A stretch of DNA of 64,000 nt, taken from NCBI RefSeq assembly GCF_900100305.1, contig NZ_FNEY01000019.1:33566-97565 (forward strand). Reading direction: 5' to 3'. Source of the DNA: Paracidovorax citrulli (lineage in GTDB: Bacteria; Pseudomonadota; Gammaproteobacteria; Burkholderiales; Burkholderiaceae_C). Made by a program: the position numbers and the translations under genes. Under the pieces are notes generated by a model. That model was not told where the DNA came from, did not search any database, and saw only the letters and a list, made by a program, of their open reading frames with translations. Positions 10,210-17,828 of the stretch are shown one piece after another (within the stretch, counting starts at the first letter, position 1; each line of letters begins with the position of its first letter).

Positions 10210-10327
10210 GGGCTCCGCGGCGGGCTGTGGCTTCGCGCTTCATCGTGGCCGGTAATATGGGACATCCGCCTACAGCCGACCTGGGAGGGGCGGATTACCT
10301 TTGGGTTCTGCTATGAAAGGCTTGTTT

Positions 10328-10636
10328 ATGACCTCTGCATCCGAAACCTTCTCCAATGCACAACAAGAACTGGAAAGGCTGGTCACCGACCTGCGCGGCC
10401 TGCTGTCCAACAAGGACCTGGACAGCGTTCCGGAAATCCGCCAGCTGCGCCGCCGGCTGGACGATGGCGTGAACACGGTGCGTGACTCCGCCGTGCGCGC
10501 AGCGCAGGAGGCCGCCAACCAGGCGAAGGAAGCAGCCCGCGTGGCGGACCGCTATGCGCACGACGAGCCCTGGCGCGTTGCCACGGCGGCACTGGCCGCA
10601 GGCGCCCTGGTCGGCTTCCTGCTCGCCCGGCGCTGA
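10328..10636 (+). CDS. DUF883 (ElaB/YqjD-type) membrane-anchored protein
   Basis: Small 102-residue protein with a long amphipathic helical part (QQELERLVTDLRGLLSNKD to about residue 75) and a C-terminal membrane anchor VATAALAAGALVGFLLARR. This is the ElaB/YqjD layout; the E. coli relatives bind ribosomes at the inner membrane in stationary phase. The start at 10328 is chosen because AAAGG lies seven bases before it; an in-frame ATG at 10313 has no such site. A TAATAT at 10253-10258 may be a -10 box. It is the first of three genes in the order YqjD-like, YqjE-like, third protein. Confidence 0.8.
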   Translation: MTSASETFSNAQQELERLVTDLRGLLSNKDLDSVPEIRQLRRRLDDGVNTVRDSAVRAAQEAANQAKEAARVADRYAHDEPWRVATAALAAGALVGFLLARR

Positions 10637-10732
10637 GCGGGGCAGGCGCTCGCCACGCCGGGCGCCGCCATCTCTCTCCTTCTGGCTGGGCACGCACGGC
10701 ACCCGGCCTTTTCACTGCATCGAAAGGTCCTC

Positions 10733-11128
10733 ATGAATTGGTTGGCGCTACTGGGATTGGAAGGGTGGGTTGCGCGCATCCGTGCAGCCACCATTGAAGG
10801 TGCCATCGCCGCAGAGGACCGCTGGGATCTGGCCCGCCTGGAATGGGCCGAGGAAAAGCGCCGGTTGGCATGGATCGTGGTGCTCGTCGTCGCCGCTGCA
10901 GGGCTGACCGTGATCGCGCTCATCCTGCTTTCGCTCGCCATCATGGTCCATTTCTGGGATTCGCCGGACCGTGCCATGGTGGCGTGGATCGTGGCCGGCT
11001 CCTGGCTGGCGCTGTGGGCGGTCACGCTGATCAGTCTCGTGACCACCGCCAGGCAGGCCGGCAACGCTTTCGCCCTCACGCGCCGCGAACTGCGCGAAGA
11101 CTGGCGGCAGATCAAGGAAAGGCTGTAA
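10733..11128 (+). CDS. YqjE-like phage-holin-family membrane protein
   Basis: The 131-residue protein has two membrane segments, about residues 46-70 (AWIVVLVVAAAGLTVIALIL) and 83-105, and a charged C-terminal tail ending in LREDWRQIKERL. The layout fits the holin-superfamily III/YqjE group, which travels with YqjD-like proteins; a lytic role is not implied. The ribosome site GAAAGG lies five bases before the ATG. It sits 96 bases after the DUF883 gene and 5 bases before the next one. Confidence 0.7.
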   Translation: MNWLALLGLEGWVARIRAATIEGAIAAEDRWDLARLEWAEEKRRLAWIVVLVVAAAGLTVIALILLSLAIMVHFWDSPDRAMVAWIVAGSWLALWAVTLISLVTTARQAGNAFALTRRELREDWRQIKERL

Positions 11129-11133
11129 TCCCG

Positions 11134-11493
11134 ATGTCCGCACCGCACGCTTCCACGGCCGGCGAAACCGACTTCCGGCCGGCGCTCGGCGATCTGCACG
11201 CCACCCCCGAACAACGCAAGATCCTCGAGCGCATCGCGCTGCAGCGCGAGCGCCTGCACAGCCGCCGTCTCGCGCAGCAGCAGGCCGCGGCATTGCGCGC
11301 CCAGCAGGGGGCGGAAGGCGGCCCGCGGCCGCTGGACCCGGATGCTCCGCTGGTCGAGCGGGTCATCTGGTTCGCGCGGCAGCATCCGATCATGGTGGTG
11401 GCCGCCGCCGGGGCCGCGGCTGCCGTGGGCCCCAGCCGCATCATCCGCTGGGCGGGTGTGCTGATGCCCCTCGTCATGAAAATGAAGCGTTGA
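11134..11493 (+). CDS. Conserved hypothetical protein of the yqjDE-type locus
   Basis: The 119-residue protein is not recognised beyond its position. Residues 25-65 are strongly helical and rich in Arg and Gln (QRKILERIALQRERLHSRRL); one hydrophobic segment (residues 86-101, HPIMVVAAAGAAAAVG) and a basic tail MKMKR follow. In E. coli the third gene of the locus (yqjK) is also a small membrane-linked protein, and this may be its counterpart by position, not by clear similarity. It starts five bases after the preceding stop. The 87 bases after it hold nothing obvious before the convergent pyrD. Confidence 0.6.
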   Translation: MSAPHASTAGETDFRPALGDLHATPEQRKILERIALQRERLHSRRLAQQQAAALRAQQGAEGGPRPLDPDAPLVERVIWFARQHPIMVVAAAGAAAAVGPSRIIRWAGVLMPLVMKMKR

Positions 11494-11580
11494 TCGGCGG
11501 CGCTGGCTATTCGCCACGCGCGGTCTGCGGATGGGACAGGCCGCGGGCTACGCGGCCGCAGCCGGCCTGTTTCCGTGCGC

Positions 11581-12660
11581 TCAGGCTGGGCGCGGCATGG
11601 CGCGCAGCGCCTTGGCGACCTGGGGAACCAGCGCGGGGCCCCGGTAGATGAGGCCGGTGTAGATCTGTACCACGTCGGCGCCCGCGCGGATCTTCTCGAC
11701 CGCGTCCTCGGCGCTGAGGATGCCGCCCACTCCGATGATGGGGAAGTCCTTGCCCAATGCATGGCGCAACTGGCGGATGACGCGGTTGCTGGCTTCCCGC
11801 ACCGGCGCGCCGCTCAGGCCACCGGTTTCCTCCGCATGCCGCAGCCCCTGCACCGCATCGCGCGAAATGGTGGTGTTGGTGGCGATGACGCCGTCCATGC
11901 CATGGCGTTGCAGCGTGGATGCGATGACAGCCACCTGCTCCTCGGCCAGGTCGGGGGCGATCTTCACGAAGATGGGAACGCGGCGAGGGCGCCCCGTGGC
12001 TTTTTCAGGCTGCCGGGCCAGCGATTCCCGCCGCTCGGCGATGGCGCCCAGCAATCCGTCGAGGGCTGCGTCGCTCTGCAGCGCGCGCAGGTTCTGGGTG
12101 TTGGGGGAGCTGATGTTGACCGTGACGTAGTCGGCGTGCGGGTACACGCCTTCCAGGCACAGCAGGTAGTCGCGCGTGGCGTCCTCGATCGGCGTGGTGG
12201 CGTTCTTGCCGATGTTGAGGCCCAGCAGCATGGGGCGCATGCCGGGGCGTGCGTGGTGGTTCGACTGCCGCACGTTGTGCAGGAAGGCGTCCAGGCCTTC
12301 GTTGTTGAAGCCGAGGCGGTTGATGAGGGCGTTGGCTTCGGGCAGACGGAACATTCGCGGCTTGGGGTTGCCGGGTTGGGCGCGCGGAGTGACGGTGCCC
12401 ACTTCGACGAAACCGAATCCCATGGCACCCAGGGCGTCGATGCAGCGCGCGTTCTTGTCCAGCCCTGCGGCCATGCCCACGCGGTTGGGAAAGGTGAGGC
12501 CCGCGAGCTGGACGGGATCGGACACCTGCTCGCCGCTCCATGCCCACTGCAGGGGCGTGCGCTGGCCGCGCGCGAGCATGTCCATGGTGAGTTCGTGGGC
12601 AGCTTCGGCATCCATGCCGAAGAGGAAGGGGCGGGTGAGGGCGTAGGGGATCAGGGACAT
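11581..12660 (-). CDS. pyrD: Dihydroorotate dehydrogenase (quinone), class 2
   Basis: Oxidises dihydroorotate to orotate with ubiquinone in pyrimidine synthesis, at the inner membrane. The 359-residue protein begins [20 protein letters not shown], the class 2 membrane-association helix. FMN and substrate-site motifs include [54 protein letters not shown] and [14 protein letters not shown]. The frame stays open upstream through rpiA sequence, but the family N-terminus starts at 12660. It is divergent from rpiA with only 34 bases between start codons and no Shine-Dalgarno site. Confidence 0.95.
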   Translation of the reverse strand: MSLIPYALTRPFLFGMDAEAAHELTMDMLARGQRTPLQWAWSGEQVSDPVQLAGLTFPNRVGMAAGLDKNARCIDALGAMGFGFVEVGTVTPRAQPGNPKPRMFRLPEANALINRLGFNNEGLDAFLHNVRQSNHHARPGMRPMLLGLNIGKNATTPIEDATRDYLLCLEGVYPHADYVTVNISSPNTQNLRALQSDAALDGLLGAIAERRESLARQPEKATGRPRRVPIFVKIAPDLAEEQVAVIASTLQRHGMDGVIATNTTISRDAVQGLRHAEETGGLSGAPVREASNRVIRQLRHALGKDFPIIGVGGILSAEDAVEKIRAGADVVQIYTGLIYRGPALVPQVAKALRAMPRPA

Positions 12661-12694
12661 GGGGATAATTCGGGCTTCACTCCGATTCTCTCCC

Positions 12695-13387
12695 ATGACC
12701 ACTCCCGCACCCCTTTCCCAAGATGAACTCAAAGCCCTGGTGGGCCAGGCCGCGCTGAAATACGTGGTGCCCGGCGACATCGTCGGCGTCGGCACGGGCT
12801 CGACGGTGAACCAGTTCATCCATGCACTGGGTTCGATGAAGGACCGCATCCGGGGCGCGGTGTCGAGTTCCGAGGCCAGCACGCAGCGGCTGCGTGCGCT
12901 GGGCATTCCGGTCTTCGACGCCAACGAGGTGGAGTCCCTGTCCGTCTATATCGATGGCGCGGACGAGATCGATCCGCGAGGCCACATGGTCAAGGGCGGT
13001 GGCGCTGCACTCACGCGCGAGAAGATCGTGGCGGCCCTGGCCCGGCAGTTCGTATGCATCGCCGACGTCTCCAAGCTGGTGGAGACGCTGGGCCGGTTTC
13101 CGCTTCCGGTCGAGGTGATTCCCATGGCGGCGCAGCAGATCGCGCGCCGTTTCGCCGCGCGGGGCGGGCAGGCGGTGTTGCGCCGGGGGGCGGACGGACA
13201 GCCGCTGGTGACGGACAACCAGCAGTACATCCTCGACGTGAAGGGCCTCTCGATCCAGGATCCGCTGGCGTTCGAGTCGGAGGTCAGCCAGTGGCCGGGC
13301 GTGGTGACGGTGGGCGTCTTCGCCCATCAGAAGGCCGACGTGGCGCTGATCGGTGCGCCGGAGGGTGTCCGGACTTTCACGTACTGA
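12695..13387 (+). CDS. rpiA: Ribose-5-phosphate isomerase A
   Basis: Interconverts ribose 5-phosphate and ribulose 5-phosphate in the pentose phosphate pathway, cytoplasmic. The 230-residue length is typical. Motifs are [21 protein letters not shown], the catalytic segment [26 protein letters not shown], and [19 protein letters not shown]. The start at 12695 gives [26 protein letters not shown] at 12664-12669 could be its -10 box, leaving a 5' leader of about 20 bases with no Shine-Dalgarno motif. Confidence 0.95.
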   Translation: MTTPAPLSQDELKALVGQAALKYVVPGDIVGVGTGSTVNQFIHALGSMKDRIRGAVSSSEASTQRLRALGIPVFDANEVESLSVYIDGADEIDPRGHMVKGGGAALTREKIVAALARQFVCIADVSKLVETLGRFPLPVEVIPMAAQQIARRFAARGGQAVLRRGADGQPLVTDNQQYILDVKGLSIQDPLAFESEVSQWPGVVTVGVFAHQKADVALIGAPEGVRTFTY

Positions 13388-13444
13388 GAGGGGGGCAGCC
13401 GGCGCGTCCGGCCCACGGCCGTTGCGCACCGTTACCCATGCACG

Positions 13445-14086
13445 TCAGAACTGGATGCCGGCGGGGTTCGCAGGCGAAGGCGCAGGCGGCGCGGCTGGTC
13501 GTTGTACCGGAGCGGGCGGTGCGGCAGGTGGCGCTGCCGGGGCCGGCGTGGCAGGCTTGGCGCTGACCAGAGGCGTGGCAGGCGGCCGCCGGTAGTTCGG
13601 GGGCAGTTGCGACTGCTTGGGGTACGCCGCGGCATCGAGGTACTGTGTCCACTCGGTGTCGGAGAAGCCGCTGAGCTGCTGCGATCCGATGGTGGCGAAA
13701 GGCAGTGCGGTGGAGCCGCTCAGGCGCTGCAGGGCCTCGGCGTCCTCGTTGGTGTTCACGGTGCGCTCGGTGAAGGGCACGCCGCGGCTCGTCAGCAGAT
13801 TACGCGCGCTTGTGCAGGGCGCGCAGTCGTTGCCGGTGTAGAGCGTGACGGGAAACCGCGAAGCGACCTGCTGCAATTCATAGGGCAGGCCGCTGGCAGA
13901 GGTACCGACAGGCTTGCCGTTCACCGTCGCCGGTCCCGATTGCGCGTCCGGCGCCCGGTCGGAGAAAGTCACCTTGCCGTCCGGGCCGACGATGCGATAG
14001 ACGTTCTGGGCGGTAGCGGGCAGCGCGGCAGCCGCGCTGGCCAGGCACAGCGCAGCCAGGCGGACTGCGGGGGGCAGGGATGGCAT
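13445..14086 (-). CDS. Exported glutaredoxin-like protein with DUF4124 N-terminus
   Basis: The 213-residue protein has a signal peptide (cleavage likely near residue 26, after PATA), a DUF4124 segment (YRIVGPDGKVTFSD), and a glutaredoxin/thioredoxin fold with the redox pair Cys88-Cys91 (DCAPC) and the cis-proline region ALPFATIGSQQLSGF. The last 50 residues are Pro/Ala-rich (PAPAAPPAAPPAP). It is probably a periplasmic thiol oxidoreductase; the partner is unknown. Convergent with rpiA (57 bases apart) and 55 bases upstream of prlC on the same strand. Confidence 0.75.
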   Translation of the reverse strand: MPSLPPAVRLAALCLASAAAALPATAQNVYRIVGPDGKVTFSDRAPDAQSGPATVNGKPVGTSASGLPYELQQVASRFPVTLYTGNDCAPCTSARNLLTSRGVPFTERTVNTNEDAEALQRLSGSTALPFATIGSQQLSGFSDTEWTQYLDAAAYPKQSQLPPNYRRPPATPLVSAKPATPAPAAPPAAPPAPVQRPAAPPAPSPANPAGIQF

Positions 14087-14141
14087 GGGGGCGTGTCTCC
14101 TCGGGCGTGGGACGTTTCAGCGGGGTGTCAGGCGGTGGTCG

Positions 14142-16181
14142 TCAGGCGGGCTGGGCCATGCCCTGGTGGCGCAGCAGGGCGTCCAGGGACGGGGCCCGGC
14201 CGCGGAAGGCCTTGAAGGACTCCATGGCCGGACGGCTGCCGCCGGCTTCGAGGATGGCCTGGCGATAGCGCCTGCCGGTTTCCGTGCTCGGCAGGCCGTC
14301 GGCGCCGGCGGTTTCCTCGAAAGCGGCATAGGCGTCGGCGCTCAGCACTTCCGCCCACTTGTAGCTGTAGTAGCCGGCCGCGTAGCCGCCCGCGAAGATA
14401 TGGCTGAAAGTGTGCGCACTGCGGCTGAAGGCCGGCGGCTGCAGCACGGCGACTTCCTCGCGCACCCGGTCGAGCAGGGGCATGAAATCCTCCGAGGGAT
14501 CGTGCTCGGTGTGCAGCAGCATGTCGAACAGCGCGAACTCGATCTGCCGCAGAGTGGCCATGCCGCTCTGGAAGTTCTTGGCGGCCAGCATCTTGTCGAA
14601 GAGCTCGCGGGGCAGGGGGGCGCCGGTGTCCACGTGGGCGGTCATGTGCCGCAGCACGTCCCATTCCCAGCAGAAGTTCTCCATGAACTGGCTGGGCAGC
14701 TCCACCGCGTCCCACTCGACGCCGCTGATGCCGGATACATCGCGCTCGTTCACCTGCGTGAGCATGTGGTGCAGCCCGTGGCCGAATTCGTGGAACAGGG
14801 TGATCACGTCGTCGTGCGTGAGCAGCGGCGGCTTGCCTTCCACGCCCGCAGCGAAGTTGCAGACCAGGTGGGCGACGGGCGTCTGCAGCCGGCCGGTGTC
14901 GGGGCGCAGCCAGCGCGTGCGCACGCCGTCCATCCAGGCGCCGCCGCGCTTGCCGGTGCGGGCCGGCTGGTCCAGGTAGAACTGGCCGACGAGCTCGGTC
15001 CCGCGCTCGATGCGGTAGAACTCCACAGCCGGATTCCAGACCGGGGCGGTGTCGCGCCGGATGGCCACGTCGAAGAGCGTCTCGACGATCTTGAAGAGGC
15101 CGGCCAGCACCTTCGGCGCGGTGAAGTACTGCTTCACCTCCTGCTCGCTGAAGGCGTAGCGCGCTTCCTTGAGTTTCTCGGAAATGTAGGGCCAGTCCCA
15201 GGACTGCGGATCGGCGATGCCCAGATGCTTCGCGGCGAAATCGCGCAGGTCGGCGACGTCCTTTTCCGCATAGGGCCGCGCGCGCCGGGCGAGGTCGCGC
15301 AGGAAGTCGATGACTTCGCGGGGGGAGTCCGCCATCTTGGCGACGACCGACACCTCGCCGAAATTCGCGTAGCCCAGCAGTCGGGCCTCTTCCTGGCGCA
15401 GGGCGAGGATTTCGCGGATCAGCGCGGAGTTGTCGAAGCGGCGCGCATCGCCCTCGGCCTGGTCCGAGGCCCGGGTGACGTAGGCGCGGTACAGCGTTTC
15501 GCGCAGGGCGCTGCTCTCGGCGAACTGCATCACCGGCAGATAGCAGGGCATCTTGAGGGTGAGCTTGTAGCCTTCCTTGCCATCCGCCTGGGCTGCAGCG
15601 AGCGCCGCCTGGCGCACGTCGTCCGGCAACCCGGCCAGTTCGTCCTCGCGGGCGTAGTAGGCGAAGGCGTCGGTGGCGTCGAGTGCGTTCTCGCTGAACT
15701 TCTGCGACAGCTCGGCCTGCCGCTCCTGGATCTGGGCGAAGCGCTCCTTGGCTTCACCCTGCAGTTCGGCGCCGGAGAGCACGAAATTGCGCACGGCGTT
15801 CTTCCAGGCCTGGCGCTGTTCCGGATTGAGCGTGGCCGGGTCGATGGCCTTGTACTTCGCGTAGAGGCGCTCGTCGGCCCCCAGGCGCGTCCAGAACTCG
15901 GTCACCCGCGGCAGGACCTCGTTGTAGGCCGCGCGCAGCTCGGGCGTGTCGGCAACGCTGTTCAGGTGGCTGACGTCGCCCCACGCTCGGCCCAGCTCCT
16001 CGATCGCCACGTCCAGCACGCGCGAGATGGCTTCCCAGGTGGCGGGGAAGTCCGGGGCCGTGACGGTGTCCAGAGCAGTGTTCGCGCGCGAGAGCAGGGC
16101 GTCCATCGCAGGAGCCACGTCGGCGGGCGCGATGCGGTCGAACAGCGGGAGGTCTTGGAAGTCGAGGAGGGGATTGCTCAT
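14142..16181 (-). CDS. prlC: Oligopeptidase A (M3 metallopeptidase)
   Basis: Cytoplasmic zinc oligopeptidase that degrades peptides, including cleaved signal peptides. The 679-residue length matches E. coli OpdA (680). The zinc-binding helix is LFHEFGHGLHHMLTQ, with the downstream glutamate region SGVEWDAVELPSQFMENFC. The N-terminus MSNPLLDFQDLPLFDRI is typical. It lies between the glutaredoxin-like gene and folD, all on the minus strand; the 79-base gap to folD shows no clear terminator. Confidence 0.95.
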   Translation of the reverse strand: MSNPLLDFQDLPLFDRIAPADVAPAMDALLSRANTALDTVTAPDFPATWEAISRVLDVAIEELGRAWGDVSHLNSVADTPELRAAYNEVLPRVTEFWTRLGADERLYAKYKAIDPATLNPEQRQAWKNAVRNFVLSGAELQGEAKERFAQIQERQAELSQKFSENALDATDAFAYYAREDELAGLPDDVRQAALAAAQADGKEGYKLTLKMPCYLPVMQFAESSALRETLYRAYVTRASDQAEGDARRFDNSALIREILALRQEEARLLGYANFGEVSVVAKMADSPREVIDFLRDLARRARPYAEKDVADLRDFAAKHLGIADPQSWDWPYISEKLKEARYAFSEQEVKQYFTAPKVLAGLFKIVETLFDVAIRRDTAPVWNPAVEFYRIERGTELVGQFYLDQPARTGKRGGAWMDGVRTRWLRPDTGRLQTPVAHLVCNFAAGVEGKPPLLTHDDVITLFHEFGHGLHHMLTQVNERDVSGISGVEWDAVELPSQFMENFCWEWDVLRHMTAHVDTGAPLPRELFDKMLAAKNFQSGMATLRQIEFALFDMLLHTEHDPSEDFMPLLDRVREEVAVLQPPAFSRSAHTFSHIFAGGYAAGYYSYKWAEVLSADAYAAFEETAGADGLPSTETGRRYRQAILEAGGSRPAMESFKAFRGRAPSLDALLRHQGMAQPA

Positions 16182-16260
16182 GCGCGTTCAGATGGCGGCG
16201 GGGACGATGGGTTCAAGCGGCTTGCGCAATCTCTTCGATAGCCTGGCTCGATGGTATCGG

Positions 16261-17112
16261 TCAGCCGGCTGCGCGCTCGGCGGCTTCGAGGGTGTTCACG
16301 AGCAGCATCGTAATGGTCATCGGGCCGACCCCGCCGGGAACGGGGGTGATGTGGCCCGCGACTTCGCGCACCCCGTCGAAGTCCACGTCGCCGCAGAGCC
16401 TGCCTTCGTCGTTGCGGTTCATGCCCACGTCGATGACGACGGCGCCGGGTTTGACCATGTCGGCCGTCAGCACGTTGCGGCGGCCCACGGCGGCGACGAT
16501 GACGTCCGCCTGCAGCGTCTGGGCCTTGAGGTCGGCGGTGCGGGAGTGGCACACGGTGACGGTGGCGTCCTTGGCCAGCAGCATCAGCGCCATGGGCTTG
16601 CCCACGATGTTGCTGCGGCCGATCACCACGGCGTGCTTGCCGCGCAGGTCGTAGCCGATGTGCTCCAGCATCTTCATGCAGCCATAGGGCGTGCAGGGCC
16701 AGAAGCCGGGCATGCCGGTCATCAGGGCACCGGCGCTGGCGATGTGGAAGCCGTCCACGTCCTTGGCCGGAGAGATCGCCTCGATGACCTTCTGCGCGTC
16801 GATGTGGGCGGGCAGGGGCAGCTGCACCAGGATGCCGTGGATGGACGGGTCGTTGTTCAGCGCGTCCACGCGGGCCAGCAGTTCCGCCTCGGACATCGCG
16901 GCGTCGTACTTCTCGAGCACCGAATGCAGGCCGCTTTCCTCGCAGGCCTTGACCTTGTTGCGCACGTACACCTGGCTGGCGGGGTTGTCGCCCACCAGCA
17001 CGACGGCCAGGCCCGGCGTGGTGCCGCGTTCCTTGAGCAGCGCGGCGCGGCGGGCCACGTCGGCGCGGAGTTGTCGGGAAAGGGCGTTGCCGTCGATCAG
17101 TTGGGCGGTCAT
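16261..17112 (-). CDS. folD: Bifunctional methylene-tetrahydrofolate dehydrogenase/cyclohydrolase
   Basis: Converts 5,10-methylene-THF to 10-formyl-THF for purine and formyl-methionine synthesis. The 283-residue protein has [14 protein letters not shown], carrying the catalytic lysine, the family signatures [12 protein letters not shown] and [11 protein letters not shown], the NADP segment [18 protein letters not shown], and the C-terminal [14 protein letters not shown]. It is one of several minus-strand genes in this region. Its start is 89 bases from the stop of the response-regulator gene. Confidence 0.96.
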   Translation of the reverse strand: MTAQLIDGNALSRQLRADVARRAALLKERGTTPGLAVVLVGDNPASQVYVRNKVKACEESGLHSVLEKYDAAMSEAELLARVDALNNDPSIHGILVQLPLPAHIDAQKVIEAISPAKDVDGFHIASAGALMTGMPGFWPCTPYGCMKMLEHIGYDLRGKHAVVIGRSNIVGKPMALMLLAKDATVTVCHSRTADLKAQTLQADVIVAAVGRRNVLTADMVKPGAVVIDVGMNRNDEGRLCGDVDFDGVREVAGHITPVPGGVGPMTITMLLVNTLEAAERAAG

Positions 17113-17201
17113 GGCGGAAGGGGATTACGGTGCGTTCGATGCGAAAAAGGCCGCCGGCCCCGGCAGGGCGCCGGTGGACCGGGCGGCCGTTGCGGAGGCG
17201 G

Positions 17202-17828
17202 TCAGGACTTGGGCGCGTTCTGGCCCAGGGCGATCTTGAGCAGGTCGGCCACGGTGTTGGCGTTCAGCTTTTCCATGATGTTGGCGCGGTGCGCTTCCAC
17301 GGTCTTGATGCTGATGCCCAGGTCGTCGGCGATCTGCTTGTTCAGGCGGCCGGCGACGATGCGCTCGAGCACCTGCGCTTCGCGCCCGGTGAGCTTGGAG
17401 AGCAGGGCGTCGCGGCTGGCGGCCTGCTGGTGGCCGGCGAAGGACTCGCGGGCCCGGTCGAGCATGCGGTCCACGAGGCTGACGAGTTCGTCCTCGTTGA
17501 AGGGCTTCTGGATGAAGTCGAGCGCGCCCTTCTTCATGGTGTTGACGGCCATGGGCACGTCGCCATGGCCGGTGATGAAGACGATGGGCAGGGGGGACTT
17601 GCGTTCGAGCAGGCGGTCCTGCAGTTCGAGCCCGGTCATGCCGCCCATGCGGATGTCAACGATCAGGCAGGCCACTTCGCGTGGATCGTAGCGCGAGAGG
17701 AAGGATTCGGCGGAGTCGAAGCAGCGGACGCGGTAGTCCTTGCCCTCCAGCAGCCATTGCAGCGAGTCGCGCACGGCCTCGTCGTCGTCCACGACGTAGA
17801 CAGTACCTTTTTTGGGAGTCAAACTCAT
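17202..17828 (-). CDS. FixJ-family response regulator (REC-LuxR HTH)
   Basis: The 208-residue transcriptional regulator has a receiver domain (residues 8-120) with acidic pocket VVDDDE, phospho-acceptor Asp58 (LIVDIRMGG), Thr86 and Lys108 (FIQKPF), then a LuxR-type helix-turn-helix (LTGREAQVLERIVAGRLNKQIADDLGIS is its core). It belongs to the FixJ/TmoT/StyR group. Its ATG overlaps the kinase stop by four bases, so the two form a translationally coupled pair. Targets are unknown; the divergent aceE promoter is a candidate because of proximity only. Confidence 0.9.
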   Translation of the reverse strand: MSLTPKKGTVYVVDDDEAVRDSLQWLLEGKDYRVRCFDSAESFLSRYDPREVACLIVDIRMGGMTGLELQDRLLERKSPLPIVFITGHGDVPMAVNTMKKGALDFIQKPFNEDELVSLVDRMLDRARESFAGHQQAASRDALLSKLTGREAQVLERIVAGRLNKQIADDLGISIKTVEAHRANIMEKLNANTVADLLKIALGQNAPKS

